From NCBI GenBank assembly GCA_026018925.1, contig JAKSZU010000011.1:8142485-8206484 (forward strand): a stretch of DNA of 64,000 bases. The letters are read 5' to 3'. Of this stretch, positions 33,146-43,412 are shown in pieces. The translations under genes were made by a program, and so were the position numbers. Under the pieces are notes generated by a model. It did no database searches. It was given only the letters and a program-made list of their open reading frames with translations, and was not told the DNA's origin. This stretch comes from Tupaia tana (Eukaryota > Chordata > Mammalia > Scandentia > Tupaiidae). Each line of letters begins with the position of its first letter. Position 1 is the stretch's first letter.

Positions 33146-34601
33146 GCTGAAATCTAATTCATGCTTGACTGGTAATTCTTTTGGTCACCATTCTAGTTTT
33201 TCTCTTGAAAACCTTTTCTTTTTTTTAATTTCCCTTCTAACAAGTGACTCCATTATACTAAGCAGACCGAGGTTTAACACTGTGCTTTGCCAAGAGAAAT
33301 GCTAAAAGGAAATATCACTAAACTGGGTTTTTACAGCTGAGATACAGGAGCAGTTTGTAACAAATGGATAATTGCATTTCTGTAAAGTGGAATCAGTCAG
33401 CATCAGGTGGAAAAATAACATTCCAATAAAACATTTCTAAAGACTCTTTCAAGTTCACGTCTTGCCGTTTTAATTTGCCTCCATGACAGTGCCGTGACAA
33501 TATTTCTTGTCAACTGACAAAACCAAGGTCCTACAAGAGAGGAGTGAATGTCTCCATTTCTGTTAAACAGCTAAATTCAGATGGATGTGCTATGGTTACA
33601 AATATCCTTGAGTGGCTGAGTAATAGAAAAGAAAACCAAATTCTCATTGCCACATATCCTAGAAACCCTATAACTTTGTGTGTAATTTCCATAGAATTAG
33701 GGAAGAAAAGAGCTTATGGTTCTCAAACATAGGGAATGTATTGCTGGGATTCAGTCCAATGCAAGCCTTTGTACAGAAATAAAAGACCCTACTTATTGTC
33801 CTGTTGTATCCTGTAACTGTTGATGAAGAGTGGGACTATAAAAACCCAAACTCCAAGCGCTGTTGAGGAACTATCAACATTGTAAAATTTGTGGTCTTTG
33901 AAATGTCTTCATCTATGTGCAAACAGATTTGCAATCAGAGTCTCAATTATAGGGAAGACCAACACAGATAGAGAAATTATAAGCCCATTTATTCCATAAT
34001 GGAATGTTAGAATGGCAGACTTTCCTTTTCAAGCTTGAAAAGGAATGAATTTAGGAACAGTAGGAGCAGTGCAACATTATACAGAGAGTAATAAAATAAT
34101 GGATTTTAGTTAGGCCAGGAGGAAATAAAATGAAAACAGAAATTGCTTCTAATAAATGAATCCATTGTGGGAGATTAGGAAATGTTAGCATATTTCAGTC
34201 TATAACTCAAAATTTTCAGTTCCGTTTCCAGCTGTTGGTTGTATCCTTTTAATGACTGTATGTAGAAGAAGTCTCTCTCCTCTATTTTACTGTCTAAATT
34301 AAAACAACAGGAAATGGGGACTGCACATTCTTCCATGAGTCCTTTTCATTCCAGAATGTCTGGGTATAATATTTAAGGCACATTTGAAGTGTCAGATATG
34401 ATGAGATGTGGGCACTTTCATTAGTACTGCCTGGATGGTACCTCATCAGACTTTATTTCTAGGTTGTTTCTACCTTTGATTATTCCTAAGAAGGCTTTTG
34501 GGTTACTATCTGGTCTGTGTATTAGCAAACGGGGGCCCATGTGCTGCAAGTCTCTCCCAAAGTCTCTCTTAAACTTTGATTTACTATAAAATATTACTCT
34601 T
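33146..34601. other. Repeat-free stretch, candidate conserved non-coding sequence
   Basis: About 1.4 kb without a recognised repeat, balanced in composition. The short frame at 33544-33732 is not convincing as a gene. Confidence 0.4.
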
Positions 34602-34905
34602 GAGCTGGCCCTAAGACCTACTGGCTAAAGGAGACAGATCCCATTTGGCTCTGACCACGCAGTTCAAGTCTCAGCCCCAAAGAGTCCACTTGAAAAATGC
34701 GATGGGTGTGTGTGTGTGTGTGTGTGTGTGTGCATGACCCAAATCCCAACAGGATGGAGAAATAGAGAAGGGATTGAGACATAACCACACTCCACTCGTA
34801 GGGTGCTTTCTCCCAAGGCAATGTCTGGAGGCATTTTTGGTTGTCTTGAGGGTTGAGGAGTCTCTCTGTCTCTATTGAGCACATGTACACTCTAGAAAAA
34901 AAAAA
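34602..34905 (+). repeat. SINE-A carrying a MER5A patch and (TG)n
   Basis: GAGCTGGCCCTAAGACCTAC head, GTTCAAGTCTC, a TG run at about 34705-34732, AGAGAAGGGATTGAGAC and GGGTGCTTTCTC. A 48-bp stretch at 34813-34860 then resembles MER5A before TCTCTCTGTCTC resumes the SINE. Confidence 0.8.
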
Positions 34906-35361
34906 TTACTCCTAGGCTGTCTCGCCTTTATTGCAGATTGGAATAGAAGTGATGTGTCTTTCCCTCCCCCAGCCCATATCCATATTTCTTTCCATTTCTG
35001 GGGCCTTCTCTTGCCACATTCTGCTGGTGTCCAGTCATTCTCGATATCCCAGTCTCTACTGGTTTAAGTTTTTCCCTCTCTTCGAATGCACTGTACTTGT
35101 TGGCATCCAGTTTATACCTCAGAAAAGCCTTGTGGACCACTTCTGACAACTACTGTCAGCTTCAGCTCTAGGAAAATTAGTCTGAATATTTAATGTAAAT
35201 ACCTAAAGAGACAAAGGTGAATAGACTTAACTTTTCCTAACAATAATTACATCAGAGAGAGAAGCCTCAAAGAAGATGGATGAAACAGCATATGAAAAAG
35301 TATGAGGGCATTTTGTTTTCTTTTTTAAATGAGAAAGTGCATGGGGTAGAGAGAGAGAGAG
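34906..35361. other. Unassigned non-coding sequence
   Basis: No gene seen. Overlapping sense and antisense frames at 34.93-35.15 kb mirror each other and lack motifs. A short GA run is at about 35350-35368. Confidence 0.45.
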
Positions 35362-35545
35362 AGAGAGGTATTTTGGTATTTTTGACAGGGTCTAGTCATG
35401 TTGCCATCCTCCTCCCCCAGCCTAGCAATTCGCTGTGACCACAGGTGGTACCACCATGCCCGGTCTGTTTTGCGTTGGGCCTAGAACCAAACCCGGGCAT
35501 CCCATAGGGCCCCAGCCACCACCTAGGGACCTCCTTCCACCTGTG
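35362..35545 (-). repeat. Composite tRNA-7SL SINE (SINE-C), antisense
   Basis: The 7SL/Alu-like part reads GACAGGGTCTAGTCATGTTGCC, CCATCCTCCTCCCCCAGCC and CCACCATGCCCGG in antisense. It is followed by ACCAAACCCGGGC (antisense B box) and a tRNA-like head ending ATGGCTGGTC. Confidence 0.75.
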
Positions 35546-37592
35546 CCACTATGGCTGGTCTGGGTACCTTTCTGACAGGAGACAGGGTGCTGTTGAAGGG
35601 CATTTACCTGGTATCCAGCGCCCTGTCGTCACCACTGACCTGTAGAACCAGGCTTGGCACTGAGTCTTCAGCTTCTAGAAGGTTGTCTGCTTCTGATCTG
35701 GGCAGTGCGATGTCCCCCACCTGTTTTCCCAGAAAGCTTTATCTAAGCTCGGATTTCTTTATTTCAAGCCATAACAGCTGGTCAACCAGAGAACAGTAGG
35801 AAGCAAGGAAACCGTATAGTCCTTTCACTGCAATTTTTCAGAAGGAACAAGAGTTTTTGATTAAGGATCATCAACTGATACCTTTATAGTCAAAACTAAT
35901 TTTTATTTCAGACTATTTGATCTTACTCTTAAATCTCAGATCAGTTGTTCCAACTAGAGACTGCCATAGTAATACCTCTCCTATTTATAGAATAATTTAA
36001 AGCACGCTTTTATCCTACTTTAGATCGAAATAGGTTCTTTTCTTTATTTTTCTTTCTTTCATGGTTCCTTTTTTTTCTTAAGTTTTAATTAAAATATCTA
36101 TTATAGGTCTTTTCCATTTTCAACAATCCCTCACTTCCCCTCGATGATTTACTTGCAAACGTCCTTTTAGCATCTTTTCCCCACCCTCCTTTTTCCCATT
36201 TTTGATTCTCTTCTGAGTGAGTTTTTACACTTCAGTATTTTCCTGTATCAAAATCCTTATGTTAAAATTATATTACATTTTATTTTGTATTTTTCCTTTC
36301 TTTTCAAGACTCCTAATTTTTCTTTTTCTTTTTTCTTTTTTGTAGCCACATGGCCCCAAAGTTGTACCTTATTATTATTATTATTGTTTTTTATTTTGAT
36401 GTGTTTGGCCTTTATTCTTATCCTCTTTGGTCCTCTTTACCTTTATACAGATTGTGACTTTCCATTTCAGGAAAAGTTCTCTTTAGAAAAACATCCGCTC
36501 CCCACTAGCCTTCAAGCATATGGCATTCAGAACTTTCCTGTGGGTGCAGATTTCTTTCCCCTCTGACCCACCGAAATGCAAAGATGCCCAATGGCTTTGG
36601 CTTCCCACTGCAAAGTGATTCCGTATTGAACGTATCTGGCTCTTCTTCCAGCTAGCCATAAATAATGAGCTCTTTTTCAGACTCTTTGGCCCCTGCTATT
36701 TGATGAGGCCATTAATAAAAACTTCTGTACCAACAGGATGATAAATTCCACTAGCCCAAGCCATATGTAATGAATGCACAGAAAAATTGGAAGCAGATCT
36801 GTTTTCACCAGCCTCACTCGGCCTTCTAACTTCAGTTGCAAATCTCCCCCCATGATAACAATGCCCACAGTCTGTTACTCTCTGTTTCGTTAGTGCCTGC
36901 CCCTAGGTGTCTCACCAGCCTGATTTCTGCTTGTTCACTCCCATTTATTCTTACAATTTTTAAATTCACTTTTCAATAAACTCTTGCTACAATTTGTCCA
37001 TCCTGATCATTATGTTTACCCCTGTGCCCCTTATTTACAGTGTTTTTTGAGTGGCTAAAACAGTGCCAACTCTGCTTTTCCCTGACACTCTATCATCTAT
37101 GTGAGCAGCCCTTCTTCATTTTTCTCCATTTACTGGTTGAATTCAAGGTTACAGGCATATTGGTAAATAAGATGATTATATAGTTATTAGATTTACATGA
37201 CCCTTTATACTTAGATATAACTTAAAATATAAAACCAAGATTTATCTACTATATCATTTTCTTTTTTTTATATCCAATGAAAACTTTATTCTGTTCATTC
37301 AGGAAACACTGGAAAAATAAACTGCAGTTGCAACTAACTCCATATGTACCAAAAATACAGGTGATATTTAGAACAATAACTTACAGATACAAATTAAGGG
37401 TAAACTACGATTTCACAAAATATTGTAACATTTTGCTCACTAGTCAGTCCTTTCTTTTAGGCAAAGTGTTCTTTTGGTGACAGATAAATAGGAACACATT
37501 ACTGTAAACTATCAGACAATACAACAAATGTTTTGTTTTTCTCTCAAAAACATAAGTTTATCGTTTATAGTGTTCAAAGTTATTTACACTTG
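35546..37592. other. Unassigned, with a candidate conserved block at 36560-36880
   Basis: No SINE or clear L1. 36560-36880 is unique and contains ATGCAAAG, GCCATTAATAAAAAC and AACAATG motifs typical of POU, homeodomain and SOX sites. No gene recognised. Confidence 0.4.
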
Positions 37593-37862
37593 GGAACCAG
37601 CAGTTGGCGTAGTGACTGTGTCGCTGGACTCCCACATAGTTGACCACGGTTCACGTCCCGGACCCGGTGGCTTAAAACTCACGCTGGGTGTGTGTGTGTG
37701 CGTGCCCAAGATCCCGAGAGGAGAATGGAGGAGAAGGGATTGCAGCATGACTATCCCCCCTGGGGGGTGATTTCTCACTTTCTGTCTCTCTGTCTGTCTC
37801 TGTCTGTCTGGTGAGCGCACGCACCCTATAGCAAAAACCTCTCCAAAAAGAAAAAAAGAAAA
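37593..37862 (+). repeat. SINE-A full length, TSD
   Basis: GGGAACCAGCAGTTGGCGTAGTG head and CCTATAGCAAAAACCTCTCC end. TTATTTACACTTG flanks it at 37580-37592 and 37863-37875. Confidence 0.95.
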
Positions 37863-37899
37863 TTATTTACACTTGAACTTTCTTAACTGTCCTAATTAT

Positions 37900-38990
37900 T
37901 TTTTCTTTCTTTTTCTTTTTTTCCCTCACACCCCCCATCCACCACCCACTCTCCATCAACTACTCTCCCCCCACACAATCTGTAGCATCCACACCCATCC
38001 TCTCCACCATTATGTCTTCAGGTCTCTCAACCTCTGCCATAAAGGGCAGACATTCAGGTTGGTCCCATGACTTAGCTATCGTGAATAGTGCCGCAATAAA
38101 CATCGATGTGCAAGCACTTTTCCAATGAATGCCCCCATATGGAGGAATGGATTGAAAAACTGTGGCACATATACTCTATGGAGTACTACTCAGCCATAAA
38201 CACCAACAAAACCCTGGCTTTTGACAGAAAGTGGAAGAATAAGGAATATTTACTGCTGAGTGAGGCAAGCCAGGCTATGAAGGAGAGACATTGTATGTCC
38301 CCACTTAACATATACCGAATGTGTGCACTTTATGACTGAAACTGATTGACTAACGGTTGAACAAACACAAGAGATGGGTGTGAATGTCAGATGAGGTGTA
38401 TGTGGAGGAGTGGGGCCTAACGAAGGACATTTAGAGAAGGGATACGGAGGTAGAGCATTGACGGGATGGGGAGGTGTGGTGTTATCGGTTGAAGATATTT
38501 TGATCAATGGGACTGAGGAGAAATGTTCACATATTGAAATGCTCACATTGTAAGCTAAACAATGTGATTGAATGTATATACAAAAATAAATAAATAAATG
38601 TTTAAAAAAGTGCAGACGTTCAGCATAAGTTGAGTGGAGATATACAATGTGTATCTTTCAAAGTCTGGCTCACTTCGCTCAACATTAAATCTTCTATATT
38701 CATCCATTTTGAGTTGAACGATAGGATCTCATTGTTTCTTATAGCTGAGTAATATTCCATAGTATATACATGCCACAGTTTTTCATTCCAGTCATCAGGT
38801 TTTGGATACTTACATTGGTTCCATGTTTTAGTAATTATGAATAATGCTGCAATAAACATGAATGTGCAGATGTTTTTCTGAGTGAGTGTTTTCTTATCCT
38901 TTGGGTATAAAATACCAAAATGTGATATTGCTGGGTTAAATGGAACTTTTATTTGTAGGTTTTTGAGAAATCTCTGCATTATTTGCTACA
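37900..38990 (-). mobile_element. Older L1 3' end, antisense, split by a second L1
   Basis: The minus strand at 38979-38630 encodes the ORF2 C-terminus (MFIAALFIITKTW, EKLWHVYTMEYYSAI, LMLSEVSQ). The continuation beyond the 38046-38623 insertion, with CACCCC-rich sequence to about 37900, is taken as its 3'UTR. Confidence 0.7.
38046..38623 (+). mobile_element. 5'-inverted (twin-primed) short L1 insertion
   Basis: The sense part (about 38119-38610) encodes MEEWIEKLWHIYSMEYYSAI, then 3'UTR and an AATAAATAAATAAATG tail. The first about 60 bp (38058-38118) is L1 ORF2 in the opposite direction, with GTGAATAGTGCCGCAATAAACAT. Flanks GCAGACATTCAG (38046-38057) and GCAGACGTTCAG (38612-38623) look like a target-site duplication. 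Confidence 0.75.
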
Positions 38991-39012
38991 GGGGTTGGAC
39001 TATCTTTTAAAA

Positions 39013-39222
39013 ATCTTTTAAAAAAAGATTATGTATTTGTTCTTTTCATGAGCGATATGATAGAGAGAGAAGAGAGAGAGAGACAGCTATCCCCAACAGG
39101 GTCTTCACTCTGCAACGTACTCCTTGTCTCACCAGCCACACTGGATCATAGGCATATCTGTATCCTGTGTGTTCAGGGAGATCCCAGGACATAGCCTACC
39201 ATTGTGTCACCAATTGTCCCCC
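39013..39222 (-). repeat. SINE-B, antisense
   Basis: GTATTTGTTCTTTTCATGAGCG, CCCCAACAGGGTCTTC, CACTGGATCATAGGCATATC and GGGAGATCCCAGGACATAG. Confidence 0.85.
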
Positions 39223-39273
39223 AAATCCATCATTTTCTTCATTCCACTTAAAAAAAATTTTTTTAGAGAGTTT

Positions 39274-39537
39274 GGGACCAGCACTTGGTGTAATGGTTAT
39301 CCTGCTGGACTCCCATGTAAGTTGACCATGGTTCGAGTTCTGGACTTGGCGGCACATATTCACACCCACTTTTTGTGTGTGTGTGTGCCAAAAATCCCAA
39401 GAGGTGAGTGGAGGAAAAGGATTGCAGAGTGGCCATCGCCCTGGGTGGTGATTTTTCACTTTCTGTCTCTCTGTCTCTCTCTGCTTTTCTGGCAAGCACA
39501 CATGTCCTAAAGCAAAAACATCTCTAAAAAACAAAAA
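39274..39537 (+). repeat. SINE-A full length
   Basis: GGGACCAGCACTTGGTGTAATGG, GGTTCGAGTTCTGGAC, AAAATCCCAAGAGGTGAGTGG, TTTTCTGGCAAGCACACATG and an A-rich end. Confidence 0.9.
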
Positions 39538-39539
39538 GA

Positions 39540-39747
39540 GTTTATTCATTCTGACGGAAAGATATAGAAAGAGAGGTAGACAGAGGCAGAGATACAACAC
39601 TTCTGACAGACTCTTGACCCCACAGTCCACCCTTAGTTTTAGCCGACTGGGATCGTGGGCACAAATGTACCCATGTGCTCAGAGAGGCCTTCATACATGA
39701 ACCAACAACCTTCCCATGTGAGTCTGCCTCACAGAGTTGTCACTAAC
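39540..39747 (-). repeat. SINE-B, antisense
   Basis: GAGTTTATTCATTCTGACGG, CACTTCTGACAGACTCTTGACC, GACTGGGATCGTGGGCAC, and a head with CCTTCCCATGTGAGTC. Confidence 0.8.
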
Positions 39748-39760
39748 AGTTATTTTTCCA

Positions 39761-39943
39761 GGGCCATCAGGTAGTGTGGTGGTTAAGGTGCTGAAAACCC
39801 ACATGGCTAACTATGCCGTGTGCATGCATGCCCAAAATCCCAGGAGAAAATGGAGAAGGGATTGTGGTGTGGCCATCCCTCCTGAGGGTGATTTCTTCTT
39901 TTCCTCTTACAGCCTTTCAACCACCATGCCATCTGTTGGTCCC
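39761..39943 (+). repeat. SINE-A fragment with an inverted head at its 3' end
   Basis: Sense blocks GGGCCATCAGGTAGTGTGGTGG and GGAGAAAATGGAGAAGGG stop at about 39912. They are followed by the complement of the head, CAACCACCATGCCATCTGTTGGTCCC (39918-39943), giving a short foldback. Confidence 0.75.
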
Positions 39944-40059
39944 AATCCATTCATTTTTGACTCTTTAATTCATAGACCACCCTCAACTTAGAACAGTAAA
40001 ATACAGATATTTTATTTATTTATTTTTAAAACACATGTTTATTTATTTATCTATCCATC

Positions 40060-40610
40060 TGTTGAGATTTTTTTCTTTTTTTGAGAGAGAGACACTTTTT
40101 TGTTTTAGGGCATATGTACTCACTGCTGAGACATAGAGACAGAAAGTGAGAAATCATCCCCTAGAGAGAATGGCCATGCCACAATTCCTTCTCTTCCATT
40201 CTCCTCTCAGGATTTTTTTTTTTTTTTTGAGAGATTTTTTTTTGCTATAGGGCGCATGCGCTCGCCAGACAGACAGAGACAGACAGAGAGATAGAAAGCG
40301 AGAAATCACCCCCCAGGGGGGATGGCCATGCCGCAATCCCTTCTCCTCCATTCTCCTCTCGGGATCTTGGGCACGCATGCACACGCACCCGACGTGAGTT
40401 TAAGCCGCCGGGTCCCGGACTCGAACCGCGGTCAACTACATGGGAGTCCAGCGACATAGCCATTACACTAACTGCTGGTCCCTCCTCTCAGGATTTTGAG
40501 AACACACACATGCATACTTTCCTACCATGAGTTCAAGCTGCAAGGTCTGGGACTGGAACCATGGTTGACCATGTGGGAGTCCATCATCATAACCCCCATG
40601 CCACCTACTG
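40060..40610 (-). repeat. SINE-A, older, split by a nested SINE-A
   Basis: The outer copy starts with GTTTTAGGGCATATGTACTC, runs to TCTCCTCTCAGGATTTT, is interrupted, then resumes GAGAACACACACATGCATAC...CCATGGTTGACCATGTGGGAGTCC...CACCTACTGGCC. Confidence 0.92.
40217..40481 (-). repeat. SINE-A, young, nested, perfect 16-bp TSD
   Basis: Near-consensus antisense copy with GGGACT(C)GAACCGCGG B-box region. CTCCTCTCAGGATTTT at 40201-40216 and 40482-40497 flanks it inside the outer SINE. Confidence 0.95.
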
Positions 40611-40619
40611 GCCTCTTAT

Positions 40620-40716
40620 CTATTGTGATTTTCAAGACACCAGGTTCAGGACTCAAAGCATGGTCAGCCATGTGAGAATCCAGCACCCCATTCATCATGC
40701 CACCTGTCAGCCTCAA
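40620..40716 (-). repeat. SINE-A head fragment, antisense
   Basis: CAGGTTCAGGACTCAAAGCATGG and GTCAGCCATGTGAGAATCCAGC, closing CCACCTGTCAGCCTC. Confidence 0.7.
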
Positions 40717-41169
40717 ATGTGGTTATTTTTAAAAAATGCTAAAACTTATTCATTCTTGTGTTAACCATTACCTCTATCATCACTTTGATCTGGTCCAAAT
40801 AGACAGTGTTTTTCCTCTGACATATGCTATTGGTTGTGAGTTGGCATGCTTTGTTTCTTTTCTGCCTCCTGTACCATTCCCTGCTTATGCAAAAGAAGGT
40901 AGGAACCTGAGTTTTCTTTTTGTTCTTTCTGCCAGAAGTATGCCACTTATAATCATTTGAAAAGGGTACTGTGCTTCTTTCCTGTTGATCATACAAATGC
41001 CTTCTGAATTATGTGTTTTCTTGAAGGTTATCTTCAAGTGACCAGAAAAGGTTGTATTCGTTGCTTTGTGTCTCAACCTCTAAAGTCCTTACAATTAAAT
41101 CTAGTCAGATTTGGTTAATGAGAATTTGCTTAGGTTCTGAGGTGTCTTATGAACTCCCTTTAAAAAAAA
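40717..41169. other. Unassigned non-coding sequence
   Basis: No gene or confident repeat recognised. Confidence 0.5.
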
Positions 41170-42150
41170 ATCTGCTAAAATTTACATAAGATAAAACTTC
41201 CCCATTAACTACCAAGTGTGTAATTCAGTACATTAAGTATATTTGCAGTATTGGCCTGGAACCATCAGCACACTCCATTTCCAGAATGTTCCACAACTGG
41301 AAAGAGTATATGCATTTACAAACTCCCCATCTCGTCCTCCTCTATCTCCTGGTAACCACCATTCTATTTTCTGTCTCTATGAAGTTGGTTACTCTAGGTG
41401 TCTCATGTAAATTGAATAATGCAGTATTTGTCCTTTTGCAACTGGTTTATTTCACCTGCATAATTTTTTTAACTTTCAGCCATATCATAGTTTGTGTCAG
41501 AATTGTCTTCTTCTACTTTTTTTTTCTGTTTCTTGAGAGGTTTTTGCTATAGGGCTTATGCACTCACCAGAAAGATAGAGACAGAAAGACAGAAAGTGAG
41601 AAATCACCCCCCGGGGGGGATGGCCACACAGCAATTCCTTATCCTCCATTCTCCTCGTGGGATCTTGGGCACACACACACATGTGCCCAGCGTAAGTTTA
41701 AGCCACCGGGTCCGGGACTCGAACCACAGTCGACTACATGAGAATCCAACAACATAGCCATTATGCCAACTGCTGATCTCCAGAATTGTCTTCTTTTTAA
41801 AGACTGAGTAGTATTCTACTGTATGGATGTACCACATCTTGTTTATGCATTCATCTATCGGTGGACATGCTTCTACCTTTTTCCCATTGCAAATAGTGCT
41901 GCTATGAACATAGGTATACAAATAATCTGCTCCAAGTCTACTTTCAATTATTCTTGGTATATACCTATGAGTGGATCTTCCTGGATCATGCTTAACTTTT
42001 TGAGAAATTGTCAAACTCTTTTCTACAGTATTTGTACCATATTACCACTAGCAGTGTGTAAGGGCTCCAATTTCTTTGCATTCTCATCAACATTTGTTAT
42101 TTTCTAGGTTTTTCTGTTTGTTTTTGTACTATCTTAATGAGTGTTTTAAA
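41170..42150 (-). mobile_element. L1 3' end, antisense, with SINE insertion
   Basis: CCTGGTAACCACCATTCTATTTTCTGTCTC, ACTGAGTAGTATTCTACTGTATGGATG, AATAGTGCTGCTATGAACATAGG and CACTAGCAGTGTGTAAGGGCTCC are antisense L1 3' sequence. Confidence 0.88.
41513..41780 (-). repeat. SINE-A full length, young, perfect 15-bp TSD
   Basis: CAGAATTGTCTTCTT at 41498-41512 and 41781-41795 flanks a near-consensus antisense copy inside the L1. Confidence 0.96.
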
Positions 42151-42163
42151 AAAGGAATCTTTC

Positions 42164-42424
42164 AGGACCAGCAGTTAGCGTAATGGCTATGTTGCTGGAC
42201 TCCCATGTTGTCGACCATGGTTCAAGTACCAGACCCGGTGGCTTGTACTCACGCCAGGCGCATGTGCAAGCATGCCCAAGATCCCGAGAGGAGAATGGAG
42301 GAGAAGGGATTGCGGTGTGACCATCCCCCCTGGGGGGCGATTTCTCACTTTCTGTTTCTCTGTCTCTCTGTCTGATGAGTGCACGCGCCCTACAGCAAAA
42401 ACCCTCAAAAAAAAAAAAAAAAAA
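42164..42424 (+). repeat. SINE-A full length, TSD
   Basis: AGGACCAGCAGTTAGCGTAATGG head; B-box region GGTTCAAGTACC. AAAGGAATCTTTC lies on both sides (before 42164 and after the A tail near 42424). Confidence 0.95.
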
Positions 42425-42429
42425 AAAAG

Positions 42430-43149
42430 GAATCTTTCTGCTTTTATTTCTTAAAATCTTTGTTTCTGCATGCACTTTTTTCTTCTTTCTCAGGGCCTTT
42501 CTTCACATTTTCCTTAGGTATTTATTTTTTTATTTTTTCATTTCATTTTATCTTATTTTTTATAATATAAAAACTCACTTTCCTTCCCTTTTGGTATTCT
42601 CCTTCTCTCTCCCTGCCCCCCAGATGAAGTCAGCTGCTTTCTTTTTCTCTCTGCAGCAGGAACCAGGATGTTTCCATCTTCTTATCCTCTTGTGCCTTCT
42701 TCAGACTTCCCTGTCTTGGAAACCCTGCTAATCATCTGTCCTGAAAGCATAAGGCGGCGTCATCTAGATGGATTCTCATTTGCCCAGGTTGTCTGGCCTT
42801 TTATTGTGGACTCTTGGAGATGACAACCTTTTTCCTTCTCAGTAGGCACAGGGGCCAGGCACCCACACTCACGACGTCCATTCTCACACTTAAACTGCTC
42901 TTTTTTTTGATAGGGCATTGCCAGATCCTTGTTTGAAAATTAAAGACACTTTCTGATAGTGTGTAACACGCATAGCTACTCCAGCTGTTTAATAAATAGT
43001 ATAGGTTTTTGACTACCATCCATAATCATGCAAGTTCCAAAGAGCAGATGCCATATTTTCTATGCCACATGTCTTGTTCACATATACAGTCATCAAGACA
43101 TACAGTAGGCTGGCTTGTCAGTCTCACCAAGAGTATAAGCCCAGGTCTT
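42430..43149. other. Unassigned, T-rich at the start
   Basis: No gene seen. The 118-codon frame at 42375-42731 starts inside the SINE tail and is low-complexity. Confidence 0.45.
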
Positions 43150-43412
43150 GCTTTTTTGTTTTTGTTTATTTTTTGCGATAGGGCGCATGTGTTCACTCAA
43201 AGAGAGACAGTGAGACAGTGAGAGGGAAAGTGAGAAATCACTCCTTAAGAACAATGGCCATGCCTCAGTCCCTTCTTCTCCATCCTCTTCCTGGGATTTT
43301 GGGTTTGCACGCACATGTGTCTGGTGTAATTTTCAAGACATCATGTCCAGAATTCAAACCACAATCAGCCATGTGGGAGTCGAGTGCTGAAACCACAAAG
43401 TCACCTGCGAGT
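43150..43412 (-). repeat. SINE-A, older, antisense
   Basis: TTGCGATAGGGCGCATGTGTTC, GAAAGTGAGAAATCACTCC, GGATTTTGGGTTTGCACGC and AATTCAAACCACAATCAGCC. Confidence 0.9.

Noticed and set aside
38106-38979. Host gene with a conserved WHIYSMEYYSAI motif
   Set aside because: This is the L1 ORF2 C-terminus, present here twice in opposite directions.
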